From Janthinobacterium sp. (lineage in GTDB: Bacteria; Pseudomonadota; Gammaproteobacteria; Burkholderiales; Burkholderiaceae_D), in the NCBI GenBank assembly GCA_003133225.1, contig PKWL01000013.1, forward strand, positions 24,509-88,508: a DNA stretch of 64,000 bases, read 5' to 3'. Shown here piece by piece: positions 44,088-53,228 of this stretch. Numbering within the stretch: position 1 is the stretch's first letter; each line of letters opens with the position of its first letter. Both the position numbers and the translations under genes were made by a program. A model generated the notes under the pieces. It was given only the letters and a program-made list of their open reading frames with translations, was not told the DNA's origin and did no database searches.

Positions 44088-44876
44088 TCAATAGTCTTCA
44101 GCGTTCAAACCCATCACATGGGAAAAGCCGCCATCGACATAGGTGATCTCGCCGGTGATTCCGGACGCTAGGTCGGACAACATGAAGGCTGCCGCGTTGC
44201 CGACTTCCTCGATTGTCACATTGCGCCGCAGCGGCGCATGGGAGGCGGCGAAACCGAGTAGCTTGCCAAAGTCCTTGATGCCGGAAGCGGCCAAGGTCTT
44301 GATCGGGCCGGCCGAGATGCCATTGGCGCGAATGCCTTTCTGCCCCAGCGATTCGGCCAGGTAGCGCACCGACGCTTCAAGCGACGCTTTGGCCAGCCCC
44401 ATCGTGTTGTAGTAAGGAATAGCACGCACCGCGCCCAGGTAGGTCAAGGTGAGCAAGGAAGAGCCCGGGCGAAGCATAGGCAGCGCGGCCTTGGCCATGG
44501 CCGGGAAGCTGTAGGCGGAAATGTCGTGGGCGACCTTAAAACCTTCGCGCGAGAGGCCATCGAGGAAGTCGCCGGCAATCGATTCGCGCGGCGCGAAGCC
44601 GATGGCGTGGACGAGGCCGTCCAGCTGGTCCCAATGGCTGGCCAAGTCGCTAAAAACGGCGGCGATTTGCTCGTCGCTGCTGACATCGCAGTCAAACACG
44701 AGTTCGCTATCGAATTCTCTAGCGAAATCCGTGATGCGGTCCTTGAAACGTTCGCCGACATACGTAAATGCCAGTTGTGCGCCTTCGCGGTGGCAGGCTT
44801 TGGCGATGCCGTACGCGATGGAACGACTCGATAGCAAACCAGTGATGAGGATTTTTTTGCCTTGCAAGAACGCCAT
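44088..44876 (-). CDS. fabI: Enoyl-[acyl-carrier-protein] reductase (NADH)
   Basis: A 262-residue short-chain dehydrogenase-type enzyme completing each fatty-acid elongation cycle; the target of triclosan. Start ATG 44876 ([19 protein letters not shown]) with GGAG upstream; a longer TTG start at 44888 is not needed. Motifs: [17 protein letters not shown] for NADH binding, [34 protein letters not shown] with the Tyr-x6-Lys catalytic pair, and [11 protein letters not shown]. Length is that of E. coli FabI (262). Single gene. Confidence 0.96.
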   Translation of the reverse strand: MAFLQGKKILITGLLSSRSIAYGIAKACHREGAQLAFTYVGERFKDRITDFAREFDSELVFDCDVSSDEQIAAVFSDLASHWDQLDGLVHAIGFAPRESIAGDFLDGLSREGFKVAHDISAYSFPAMAKAALPMLRPGSSLLTLTYLGAVRAIPYYNTMGLAKASLEASVRYLAESLGQKGIRANGISAGPIKTLAASGIKDFGKLLGFAASHAPLRRNVTIEEVGNAAAFMLSDLASGITGEITYVDGGFSHVMGLNAEDY

Positions 44877-45114
44877 ATAAGACTCCAATTGCTACTGCGG
44901 TGACGGCCCGCGCGCCAAGCGCGGCGTCGACGACGCTAGTAAGGGTTGTTTTTCGATGGTGCGATGCGCGCGGCCATCCGGCTCAATTTTGATGCGTCTT
45001 CCACCGTAGCTAGCGCAAGACCGAGATTGTAGGGCGTGTCCGCCGCGACTGCAACTTTTCATGTCAAAGGAACTGCGCGTTGCCGCCCAGCGGAACTTAA
45101 GAATGAACCGAGGC

Positions 45115-46512
45115 TCAGCCGCTGCGGTGCTTAAGCGATTTGCTGGCGGCGCGGGCGCCGCCGCGCCCGACCCGTGCCTTGACCAGCGCAATGGGCGCCG
45201 TGAGCTGCCTGTGGCCCTTGCCCAGCTTGATGGGGCGCCCGCTGGCATGCTTGCGCTCCGGACGGTCCGCTTCGAACAGCATGGTGGCATTGTCGGCGAT
45301 CTCGTTCGAGATATCGACGTTGAGCGAGGCCGACGTTTTTGGCACCAAAATGGTCGAGCCGGCTCGAAGGCGCGTCTTTTGCGGGATATTATTTGCCTGG
45401 CGCAATACGTCGGCCGTGGTGCCGAATCTGGATGCCAGCGTTTCAATCCGTTCGCGGGCGCCCGTGATTTTAAGTGTGGTCCAAGTCGAGAGAGCATGGC
45501 CCCACTGCGCCAAGTTTAGATTGAACTTCGCCGCATTTTCTTTCGGCAGCAATATTTGCGTCTTGTTGTTGCCGGTGATTACAGGGCGCTTGAACTGTGG
45601 ATTTAGCGCCTTAAATTCGGCGACCGACAATTCGGCCAATTGCGCGGCAATGGTCAAGTCGATATCGCTGGTCTTGTCCACCGTCGTGAAGTAGGGTTGA
45701 TTATCGATCAACGGCAGGGTGATGCCGTATTGGCTCGGATTGGCGATGATGTTCTTGACCGCTTGTAGTTTCGGCACATAATTGCGCGTCTCGGCTGGCA
45801 TCAGCTCCGCTAAGCTTTCGAAATCGGTTGGCTTGCCCAGGGATTGGTTTTTCTTGATGGCCTTTTGCACCGAGCCTTCGCCCCAGTTGTAGGCCGCCAG
45901 CGCCAGCTGCCAGTCGCCAAACATGCCGTACAGTTTTTGCAGGTACGTGAGCGCGGCATCGGTCGAGGCCACCACGCCGCGCCGATCGTCCTTAAACATG
46001 GTTTGCTTCAGATTAAAGTCGCGTCCGGTGCCGGGCACGAATTGCCACATGCCAGCCGCGTTGGCGCTGGAAAACGCTTGCGGATTGAAGGCGGACTCGA
46101 TGAACGGCAGAAGTGCCAGTTCAGTCGGCATGCCGCGTTTCTCTAGTTCTTGCACGACATGGAATAGGTAATGCGAAGCGCGCGCGGTGGTGCGGGCAAT
46201 GTAATCGGGGCGAGTGGCATACCAGGTGACATGTTTGGCCACCAACTGGTTATCGACGTCGGGAATCGCGTAACCGCTGCGGATACGGCTCCAGACGTCA
46301 GTTTCCTTGACGCCATCGGCGCTGTCATCGATCAGTAGGCTTGCTCTGTCAGCCTTGTAGAGCGTGCCGGCTTCGGCGAACGGTAATTTGGTCGTGGCCG
46401 GCGCCGAGATCGCGCTCGACACGGGCGCGCCATCCATTGCCTGGCACAGCACGGGCGAAAAAAGCACAGCGAGCGCCGCCAAAGCCAAGAATTTCATCGT
46501 CGTTTCGTGCAT
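45115..46512 (-). CDS. mltD: Membrane-bound lytic murein transglycosylase D
   Basis: A 465-residue periplasmic enzyme cleaving peptidoglycan glycan strands. Signal peptide MKFLALAALAVLFSPVLCQA (cleavage near residue 25; the Cys lies inside the hydrophobic end, so a lipoprotein form is possible). SLT-type catalytic domain with the catalytic Glu in LPFIESAFNPQAFSSANAAGMWQF, then AALTYLQKLY, ALAAYNWGEGSV and AETRNYVPKLQAVKNI. One or two LysM-like repeats follow (TLKITGARERIETLASRFGTTADVLRQAN...LRAGSTILVP), with a basic C-terminal tail. Start ATG 46512; ATG 46497 is an alternative. Confidence 0.92.
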   Translation of the reverse strand: MHETTMKFLALAALAVLFSPVLCQAMDGAPVSSAISAPATTKLPFAEAGTLYKADRASLLIDDSADGVKETDVWSRIRSGYAIPDVDNQLVAKHVTWYATRPDYIARTTARASHYLFHVVQELEKRGMPTELALLPFIESAFNPQAFSSANAAGMWQFVPGTGRDFNLKQTMFKDDRRGVVASTDAALTYLQKLYGMFGDWQLALAAYNWGEGSVQKAIKKNQSLGKPTDFESLAELMPAETRNYVPKLQAVKNIIANPSQYGITLPLIDNQPYFTTVDKTSDIDLTIAAQLAELSVAEFKALNPQFKRPVITGNNKTQILLPKENAAKFNLNLAQWGHALSTWTTLKITGARERIETLASRFGTTADVLRQANNIPQKTRLRAGSTILVPKTSASLNVDISNEIADNATMLFEADRPERKHASGRPIKLGKGHRQLTAPIALVKARVGRGGARAASKSLKHRSG

Positions 46513-47526
46513 AGTGTTCCATTGTTGTCGTTAAGGAAACATCGAACTGAGCAAGAATAATCACGGAGTGTACGTAAGTCCGCTAAGCGGCGTCAAGAAA
46601 TATGTGGCTTTGACGAGAGGAAAATCATTAATTCTTTATAGCAACAATGTCCCTTTACAAAGGTGAAAATACCGGGAGTATCGGTCGGTCTGGGCGCCGG
46701 CGTCGGATTCACCCTGGTTATTTCCGGGAGTAAATTGATTTTTCCCTCCAGTTCGATCCAGAACTGCGATGCCCGAGGCGCCGAGCGCTGCATTCACAGC
46801 TTGCGGGCGCCAACCCATCGTGAATCGGACGAGTACCGTTTCGCGCCCGCAAGGAGGGCTAGGAGCGGCGGCGCTCTGCAGCTCGCTGTGCCTGCCAGCC
46901 CCGAAAATCGCCGTGGATTTGGTACTGGGCAAATCGTCCTCGGACTAAGCTTAGTCTTAACTGGTGCCACATGGCCGAGCGCGCAGCGGACCGCGTTTAG
47001 CAGTGGCGACGACGTTTTTAAGCAGCACTGTTTCGGAAAACGGTTTTGCTTTGCAACTGGCCGCAGCTGCCCGGCTATCTGCACTGCAAAAGCGAGTCCG
47101 GAAATCCAATTGCCAGACTCGCAACGCGCGTAGCAAGCAGGGCGGTCGGCAAAGCCTTAAATTGGATATGGGCGTGGCGTTTTTATTTATAAAGTATGGA
47201 AAGGATGCCGGGCATTTCAAGGATTAGGTCCGCCGCATTTGCGCCATGTCATCGGCAGGCGGACTGGGCGCCTGACTGTTACAGACGGCGGCGGGCACTC
47301 CCCCAAAGCTTGCCATTGGCCATTGGCAGGCGCATTTGATCCTCTTGGGCCTAGCGTGACAAGCGAGAATTGTCGCCCCCTTCGCACTGTAGGGTCGTGG
47401 CGCCGGCCACCGGCCAATGGGCGGGCGTAGGGCCGGCGCGAGTTCTGACAAAGAATGCGTACAATTTGGTCTTCACGCTTATTGTGGACGCGACGCCTAG
47501 CGCTTCCATCACTGAAAGAGTCCATC
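46513..47526. other. Long region without a supported gene
   Basis: About 1 kb between mltD and the DUF1415 gene, where many relatives carry gloB and rnhA next to mltD; neither is recognisable here. Frames up to 180 codons exist on both strands but have Arg/Pro/Ser-rich random composition and no ribosome binding sites. An AT-rich patch around 46600-46660 is probably the mltD promoter region. Confidence 0.55.
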
Positions 47527-48099
47527 ATGAACACCCAAGAGCACCCGTCCGAGAACCATCTGAGCGTCATCGCAGCGACCGAAGTCTGGCTCGAAAAAGC
47601 CGTTATTGGCTTAAATCTGTGCCCTTTCGCCAAGGCCGTACACGTCAAGAAACAAATTCGTTTCGTCGTGTCCGATGCCACCACGCCCGAAGCCTTGCTA
47701 AGCACTCTGATGGACGAGTTGCAAATGTTGTCGGACCTCGACCCGGAACAGGTTGACACGACTTTGTTGATCCACCCCTACGTGCTCAACGATTTCCAAG
47801 ATTATAACGAGTTTCAAGATGTGGTCGATGCAGCGCTGGAAGACCTCGACTTGGTCGGCCAATTGCAGGTGGCCAGTTTCCATCCGCATTACCAGTTTGC
47901 AAACTCGGGACCGAACGACATCGACAATTACACCAACCGTTCGCCGTACCCGACCTTGCACCTATTGCGCGAAGAGAGCATCGGGCGCGCGCTCGCCGGC
48001 TTCCCGCGGGCGGCCACCATTTTCGAAAAAAATATCGAGACCTTGCGCCAACTGGGCCGCGCCGGCTGGGACAAGCTTGGTTTGCCACAGACAAGATAG
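47527..48099 (+). CDS. DUF1415 family protein
   Basis: A 190-residue cytosolic protein of unknown function widespread in proteobacteria. The family core is TEVWLEKAVIGLNLCPFAKAVHVKKQIRFVVSDA, then LIHPYVLNDFQDYNEFQDVVDAAL, QVASFHPHYQFANSGPNDIDNYTNRSPYPTLHLLREESI. The conserved LNLCPFA Cys and the FHPHYQF His cluster suggest a metal or redox site, but no activity is known. Start ATG 47527 with GAAAGAG upstream. A perfect palindrome follows the stop codon at once. Confidence 0.9.
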   Translation: MNTQEHPSENHLSVIAATEVWLEKAVIGLNLCPFAKAVHVKKQIRFVVSDATTPEALLSTLMDELQMLSDLDPEQVDTTLLIHPYVLNDFQDYNEFQDVVDAALEDLDLVGQLQVASFHPHYQFANSGPNDIDNYTNRSPYPTLHLLREESIGRALAGFPRAATIFEKNIETLRQLGRAGWDKLGLPQTR

Positions 48100-48100
48100 C

Positions 48101-48136
48101 GGCATCCTGGCCCGGGTCGACCCGGGCCAGGATGCC
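48101..48136. repeat. Perfect 36-bp palindrome behind the DUF1415 gene
   Basis: 18-nt arms meet without spacer at the central TCGA; the left arm starts GGCATCCTGG and the right arm ends CCAGGATGCC. It begins 2 nt after the DUF1415 stop codon and has no T-run on either side. As RNA it would fold into a very stable hairpin with a 4-nt loop, a possible mRNA end-stabiliser or bidirectional terminator between convergent genes. Confidence 0.95.
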
Positions 48137-48380
48137 GTGCCTGCCTTGGCCGGCGGCACGCTTGGCTAGGCAGGGGCGGCCCTCCACACCCCGGGCCCCA
48201 TCCTGTCGCATCTTTTAAAAAAAGCTGCCGATGAAGTCTTTTTGCAGGCGCGCGGTTTTCATTTGCGCCTCTTGGGCCGTCCGCGGCGCTACTGTGATGG
48301 CTTTTTGGATTTGCGGGCACCGTTCCAACGCGCAGCAAGGGTGCGTGGCAGCGATCGCGCCCCTGCTGCGCCCGTCAGCG

Positions 48381-48809
48381 TTAGCTGAGCGCGGCGCGCA
48401 GCAGGACGCGCAGGTTGCAGTCGTGCTGCCATTGGCGGTGCTCGGCGCTACTATCGGCTAGCGCGGCCAAGTCAGTTTCACTGCGCGCCACTTGGGCTTG
48501 CAGCAGGCGGTGCGCAAGGCCGATGTCAGGTAGCGTCGTGCCGAAAAAGGCAACCCGATCGCCGTGCTGGATCAGCAAGGTGGGAAAATTTTCAATATCG
48601 AGCTCGCCCACGACGTCGGCCTGGTCCTCGATATCGATCCACAGAAAAAATTTGTCAAGATGGCGCGCGGCCAGCTCTTCGAATACGGCGCGGTAGTCCG
48701 TACAGGTGCTGCACCAACTTGCGCATAGGCAGGCGACGATCCAGCGCTCGCCGGCCAGGGCTGCTGCGACCTGGTCGCGATTGCCAGTAATGAGAGTTAC
48801 GCTGTGCAT
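48381..48809 (-). CDS. Thioredoxin-like protein
   Basis: A 142-residue protein (start MHSVTLITGNRDQVAAALAG at 48809; ATG 48833 is also possible). A thioredoxin fold with active-site-like ACLCASWCSTCTDYRAVFEELAAR, so CxxC is CSTC instead of CGPC, followed by FLWIDIEDQADVVGELDIENFPTLLIQ with the cis-Pro (FPT). No signal peptide, so cytoplasmic. It likely acts as a thiol-disulfide oxidoreductase; partner unknown. Convergent with DUF1415, divergent from tsaB. Confidence 0.83.
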   Translation of the reverse strand: MHSVTLITGNRDQVAAALAGERWIVACLCASWCSTCTDYRAVFEELAARHLDKFFLWIDIEDQADVVGELDIENFPTLLIQHGDRVAFFGTTLPDIGLAHRLLQAQVARSETDLAALADSSAEHRQWQHDCNLRVLLRAALS

Positions 48810-48928
48810 GAGATTGGGCGCCAGATGGCGCATTCGCGCCGGTAGGAGCGTATTCTACAATGGCGCGATTGATTTGGGCCCCGCATGTTGACCTGGGCCG
48901 CAGCGCCCAGGCCGGGTTAAAATACGCC

Positions 48929-49657
48929 ATGCCTACCATATTCGCTATTGAACTTTCCTCGGAACTGGCCTCTTGCGCCTTGTTGCAAGGCGACTTGGTG
49001 CGGCGCCGTGAAGCGTCCGGTGTGCGCACCCATTCCCAGTCCGTTTTGCCCATGGTGCTAGAGCTGCTGCAGGAGGCGGACATCGCGCTCAAGGATTGCG
49101 ACGCCATCGCCTTCGGCGCCGGGCCCGGTTCTTTCACTGGCGTGCGCACCGCCTGCGGCATTGCCCAAGGCCTAGCGTTCGGCGCCGGTCTGCCGGTGGT
49201 CCCGGTTGTCACACTCGACGCGATGGCGCTAGCTTGTTGCCAACAATATGCTGCCGCCGACATTCTTGTCGTGCTTGACGCGCGCATGGGCGAAGTGTAT
49301 TGGGGCCAATACCGCTTTGCCGATGGTCCCGCGACGGGCCCCATAACGGTGGTGGCGCCCACGCTGTCGGCGCCCGGCGCCGTGCAGGCGCGCGGGGCCG
49401 GGGTGGTTGCGTGCGGTAATGGCTTGGCCGCCTATGCAGAAGCGTTTGCGGCGCGCCCGTTTGGCGGCGACGCGTACCCCGCCATCATGCCCCACGCGGC
49501 CCAGATTGCGATGCTGGCGCGGCGGGCGTTTGCGGCCGGCGCTTGGGTGCCTCCGCGCGAGGCGCAGCCGCTGTATTTGCGCAACAAAATCGCCTTCACC
49601 AGCGCCGAGCGGCACGCCATGCAGATGGCGAAGGCCGCCGCCCAGGCCGGTCTATGA
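48929..49657 (+). CDS. tsaB: tRNA threonylcarbamoyladenosine biosynthesis protein TsaB
   Basis: A 242-residue ASKHA-fold partner of TsaD in formation of t6A at position 37 of ANN-decoding tRNAs. Start ATG 48929 (MPTIFAIELSSELASCAL); longer frames upstream are unsupported. Landmarks are IELSSELASCALL, RTHSQSVLPMVLELL, AIAFGAGPGSFTGVRTACGIAQGLAFG and DARMGEVYWGQY. First of four overlapping genes; its stop overlaps the rimI start (ATGA). Confidence 0.93.
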   Translation: MPTIFAIELSSELASCALLQGDLVRRREASGVRTHSQSVLPMVLELLQEADIALKDCDAIAFGAGPGSFTGVRTACGIAQGLAFGAGLPVVPVVTLDAMALACCQQYAAADILVVLDARMGEVYWGQYRFADGPATGPITVVAPTLSAPGAVQARGAGVVACGNGLAAYAEAFAARPFGGDAYPAIMPHAAQIAMLARRAFAAGAWVPPREAQPLYLRNKIAFTSAERHAMQMAKAAAQAGL

Positions 49658-50124
49658 TGGAGGCGCAAAAATTAGGCGGGCTCTGCTGCTCGCCCATGAG
49701 GGAGCACGACGTCGATGAGGTCGTTGCGCTCGAGCACAGCGTCTATCCCCATCCATGGACTCGCGGCAACTTTGCCGATTCCCTTGCCAGCGGCTATGAA
49801 GCGTGGCTGCTGCGCGATCGGGCCGGCCTGCTGCTCGGATATTATCTGCTGATGCCGATGGTCGATGAGGCGCATTTGCTCAACGTGGCCGTGCGCGCCG
49901 AGCTTCAGGGGCGCGGTTTGGGCCGTTTTTTGCTCCGCTCGGCAGTTTCTTGCGCACGCGAACTGGGCCTGGCATCGGTCCTATTGGAAGTGCGGCCATC
50001 CAATCCGCGGGCGCTCGAGATCTACCGGCGTTTTGGATTTGCCCAGATCGGGCGCCGCAAGGCGTATTATCCGGCTGCCAACCAGCAACGCGAGGACGCC
50101 ATCGTCATGCGGCTCGACCTATGA
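49654..50124 (+). CDS. rimI: Ribosomal protein S18 alanine N-acetyltransferase
   Basis: A 156-residue GNAT acetyltransferase. The acetyl-CoA site is in AHLLNVAVRAELQGRGLGRFLL (V-x-x-x-x-Q-G-x-G-x-G/R loop, about residues 70-91), followed by VLLEVRPSNPRALEIYRRFGFAQIGRRKAYYP, typical of RimI. The ATG overlaps the tsaB stop, and its own stop overlaps the next start (ATGA), so translation is coupled. The tsaB-rimI pairing is common across proteobacteria. Confidence 0.92.
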   Translation: MMEAQKLGGLCCSPMREHDVDEVVALEHSVYPHPWTRGNFADSLASGYEAWLLRDRAGLLLGYYLLMPMVDEAHLLNVAVRAELQGRGLGRFLLRSAVSCARELGLASVLLEVRPSNPRALEIYRRFGFAQIGRRKAYYPAANQQREDAIVMRLDL

Positions 50125-50897
50125 AGCCCTCCTCAGACCGGAGCGTTCTGTTTCTCGACGCGATGGGCGTCGGGCCCTTATGGTTGCTGCGCAGCCGAGC
50201 CCGTTCGTCGGCGCTGGCGCCCGGGGAGCTGGCACCAACCCTGCCGAAGGTGGAAGCGCCAAGCGCGGCCCCGGGCGCCGTGTCGATGGCGTGGTTCGAT
50301 GACGCACCCGTGCCGGCGCCCGTGCCCGCCGCGACTGAAGAGGCGATCGCACGGATGGACTGGGCCGAACTGAAGGCGGCCGCCGCCGCCTGTACGCGCT
50401 GCGATTTATGCCGCAAGCGCGAGCGTTCCGTGTTCGGGCGCGGCGGCGTTAAAGCCGACTGGCTGCTGCTCGGCAGCGGCCCGAGCCGCGCTGACGAGAA
50501 GGCCGGGCAGGCGGTGAGCGGCGCGGCCGGGGTATTACTGGGTAATATGCTGCTTGCGATCGGCCAGCAAGACGCGTACGTGACGAATCTCGTGAAATGT
50601 CGCGCGCAAGATGGCAGCGGCGCCGACCGAGCGCCGTTGGCGCAAGAAGTGGCAGCTTGCCGCCCTTTCCTCGAGCGCGAACTGAGCTTGACGCAAAGTG
50701 GCTTGATCGTCGCTCTCGGCCAGCCTGCCGCGAGCGCCTTGCTAGGCCATGCGGAGCGCGGCACCGTGCATCAGTACCGGGCGACGCCCGTGGTCGCTAG
50801 CATCGACCCTGAAGCTCTGTTGTGCCGGGGCGAGGACAAGGCAAAGGCATGGGCCGACCTGTGCCTGGCGGGGCAAGCGCATGGCCGGCGCGCCTGA
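50121..50897 (+). CDS. Uracil-DNA glycosylase family 4-like protein with altered active-site motifs
   Basis: A 258-residue protein. A variable Ala/Pro-rich N-terminus (about residues 30-75) precedes a family 4 UDG fold. The four cluster Cys are present: CTRCDLC (91, 94), VTNLVKC (160) and ACRPF (180). The catalytic motif reads GSGPSRADE (118-126) where active enzymes have GE(G/A)PG, and the second motif reads ASIDPEALL (226-234) where active enzymes have (T/S)YHPSYLL. Both key residues (Glu and His) are therefore missing, and glycosylase activity is doubtful. It overlaps rimI by 4 nt and the DUF1853 gene by 17 nt. Confidence 0.85.
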   Translation: MKPSSDRSVLFLDAMGVGPLWLLRSRARSSALAPGELAPTLPKVEAPSAAPGAVSMAWFDDAPVPAPVPAATEEAIARMDWAELKAAAAACTRCDLCRKRERSVFGRGGVKADWLLLGSGPSRADEKAGQAVSGAAGVLLGNMLLAIGQQDAYVTNLVKCRAQDGSGADRAPLAQEVAACRPFLERELSLTQSGLIVALGQPAASALLGHAERGTVHQYRATPVVASIDPEALLCRGEDKAKAWADLCLAGQAHGRRA

Positions 50898-51834
50898 CAC
50901 CTTTCAAGTGCGCTTCGAGCGCAAGTGGGCCCATCTCACGCGACCCCACGTGCGCGCTCTAGCATGGCTACTCGACGGACCCGACTTGCTCGACCCGGGG
51001 CACGCTTTATGGGAGGGCAAGATCGCGACCCTGGGTCAGATTGGTCCTGCTACCGCCATATGGCTGGCGGCGCTGGAAGAGGACCCGGCGCCTCTCGAGG
51101 CGGCGCTGGGCGTGCGCTCCCACGCGCGGCTGGGCCTCTACGCCGAAGCGCTGATGGCCTTCTATTTTGAGCAGCAGCGCTGTCTGGTGGCGCACGGTCT
51201 ACAGGTGCGCGCCAACTTGCATCAGACCTTGGGGGAATTTGATTTTTTGCTGCGTTCGGGCGCCACGCTGTGGCATTGGGAGTTCGCCACCAAGTTTTAT
51301 CTGCTCCAAGACGGCCCCGACGACGCCATTGAGCGCCTGGTTGGCCCCGGTTTGACCGATACGCTGGGCGCCAAGATGCGCAAGATCATCGGCCAGCAGT
51401 TATTGCTGGGGCGCCACCCGGCAGCGCAAAGCCTGCTGCCGCAAGCTCTAGCGGGGGCGCAGGCGCTAGTTAAGGGATGGCTGTTTTATCGGGACGATGT
51501 GGTGCCAGCAATGGCGGGAATCGGGGCCGCGCATAATCACGGGTTTTGGTGCCCGCTGGAGCAAGCTGCCAATCTGAGGGGCGAGCACTTTGTCGTCTTG
51601 GCGCGCAGGCAATGGCTGGCGCCAGTGAAGGCGGCGCTGGGCGTGGAAGTATTAAGCCGACAAGAACTGCCGGGCGCGCTGGCCAAGTGCTTCGCCACAA
51701 TGGCGGCGCCCGTCATGGTGGCCGCGGTGCGCGAGGAAAACGGCTGGATCTTGGAACAAGAGCGTGGCTTCGTCGTGCCCGACCATTGGCTAGTCGAAGC
51801 GGGCGCGCGCGCCAGGGCGGCCTTGCCGTCCTGA
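50881..51834 (+). CDS. DUF1853 family protein
   Basis: A 317-residue protein starting MAGAPDTFQVRFERKWAHL, inside the 3' end of the UDG-like gene. The family is proposed to have a PD-(D/E)XK nuclease-like core; the relevant segment here is LGEFDFLLRSGATLWHWEFATKFYL, with Glu-Phe-Asp and Glu..Lys spaced like that motif. Other landmarks: ALWEGKIATLGQIG, RLGLYAEALMAFYFE and NHGFWCPL. Function unknown; coupling to a DNA-repair-like gene hints at a nucleic-acid role (inference). Its stop lies 1 nt from the convergent lplT stop. Confidence 0.85.
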   Translation: MAGAPDTFQVRFERKWAHLTRPHVRALAWLLDGPDLLDPGHALWEGKIATLGQIGPATAIWLAALEEDPAPLEAALGVRSHARLGLYAEALMAFYFEQQRCLVAHGLQVRANLHQTLGEFDFLLRSGATLWHWEFATKFYLLQDGPDDAIERLVGPGLTDTLGAKMRKIIGQQLLLGRHPAAQSLLPQALAGAQALVKGWLFYRDDVVPAMAGIGAAHNHGFWCPLEQAANLRGEHFVVLARRQWLAPVKAALGVEVLSRQELPGALAKCFATMAAPVMVAAVREENGWILEQERGFVVPDHWLVEAGARARAALPS

Positions 51835-51835
51835 T

Positions 51836-53098
51836 TTAATGCTTGTGTTCGCCAATTAGGGCCAGCGAATCGTGTTCGCGCTGGCTGGCGGCATGCTTGC
51901 GCATGATTAGGTACATGGCGCCGGCCACAAACAGGCCGAACAGGACGATGATGATATCGAGATCGAGGTGCAAGCGGATCATAAGCGAGTACATCGCGAG
52001 CATGGTTAAGATCGACAGGTTTTCATTGAAGTTTTGTACCGCGATCGAATGGCCGGCGCTCATCAAGACATGACCACGATGCTGCAGCAGGGCATTCATC
52101 GGCACTACAAAAAAGCCCGACAGCACGCCGATCAGCACGAGCAGGGGGTACGCCAGCCAGTACGAATGAACGAGGGTCATCCCCATCACGATGACCCCCA
52201 TGGCAATGCCGAGTGGAATCACGGTCAAAGATTTCCTCAAGGGAATGAAGCGGGCCGACGATACCGCCCCTAGCGCGACCCCGATGGCAACCACGCCGAC
52301 CAGGCCGGTCGCCTTGTCGAACGGCATATGCAGCGATTTTTCAGCCCATTTCAGGACGATCAGTTGCAAGGTCGCTCCCGCGCCCCAAAACAAGGTGGTG
52401 ACGGCGAGCGAAATCTGGCCCAGTTTATCTTTCCATAAGATGTTGTAGCAATTGGCAAAGTCGGTGATCAATTTGATCGGGTTACGTTCCTGATGCGGGT
52501 AAATGCAACCGGTGTCGCGAATTCTCAAATTAAATACGGCGGCCAGCACATAGGTGCCGATCACGACGCACAGCGCCGCTTCGGCCGGCGTCTCAATCCC
52601 GCCATCGACCATCGGCATATCGAAGCCGAGCAAGAAGGCCGAGGTGCGGCCGGTGACTAGCATGCCACCCATCACGGTGCCCAAAATGATGGAGGTGATG
52701 GTGGAACCTTCGATCCAGCCGTTGGCCGCCACCAACTTTTCGGGCGGCAACAATTCCGTCAAGATGCCGTATTTTGCCGGCGAGTAAATCGCTGCGCCGA
52801 AACCGACCACGGCGTAAGCGATGAGAGGGTGAACGTCGAAAAAAATCAGGCTACAACCGACGATCTTGATCAGATTGGCGATGAACATGACGCGGCCTTT
52901 TGGCAAGGCATCGGCGAAAGCGCCGACGAAGGCGGCCAGCAACACATAGAACAGCACAAACGATAATTTGAGCAGGGGCGTGATCCATGGCGGCGACTTC
53001 ATGGAAGTTAGCAAAGCGATCGCGACGAAAAGGAGAGCGCTATCGGCCAAGGACGAAAAAAACTGTGCCGCGATGATAGTGTAGAAACCGCGATTCAT
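51836..53098 (-). CDS. lplT: Lysophospholipid transporter LplT (MFS family)
   Basis: A 420-residue inner-membrane protein with about twelve hydrophobic helices, starting MNRGFYTIIAAQFFSSLADSALLF at 53098. LplT flips lysophospholipids inward for re-acylation. Family landmarks: AAFVGAFADALPKGRVMFIANLIKI, FGAAIYSPAKYGILTELLPPEKLVAANGWIEGSTI and VVPMNALLQHRGH. The acyltransferase Aas is not fused or adjacent. Gene order lplT (divergent) alr-radA is characteristic of betaproteobacteria. The ORF extends 20 codons upstream but without a ribosome binding site. Confidence 0.93.
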   Translation of the reverse strand: MNRGFYTIIAAQFFSSLADSALLFVAIALLTSMKSPPWITPLLKLSFVLFYVLLAAFVGAFADALPKGRVMFIANLIKIVGCSLIFFDVHPLIAYAVVGFGAAIYSPAKYGILTELLPPEKLVAANGWIEGSTITSIILGTVMGGMLVTGRTSAFLLGFDMPMVDGGIETPAEAALCVVIGTYVLAAVFNLRIRDTGCIYPHQERNPIKLITDFANCYNILWKDKLGQISLAVTTLFWGAGATLQLIVLKWAEKSLHMPFDKATGLVGVVAIGVALGAVSSARFIPLRKSLTVIPLGIAMGVIVMGMTLVHSYWLAYPLLVLIGVLSGFFVVPMNALLQHRGHVLMSAGHSIAVQNFNENLSILTMLAMYSLMIRLHLDLDIIIVLFGLFVAGAMYLIMRKHAASQREHDSLALIGEHKH

Positions 53099-53228
53099 TC
53101 TGGAGTGCCTGAAAGCATATCTGGCTTGCTTTATACCATGAATGGCAGGTATTCCCAAAGTTTGAGCACAGCGTCGCGGGCCGCGTCCGGTAAAATACGA
53201 ACTTCACTCACCATGTCGTAGAGAATCT

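Noticed and set aside
46663..47133. Plus-strand ORF of 156 codons upstream of the DUF1415 gene
   Set aside because: No ribosome binding site, composition shifts along its length and no recognisable motif; treated as non-coding.
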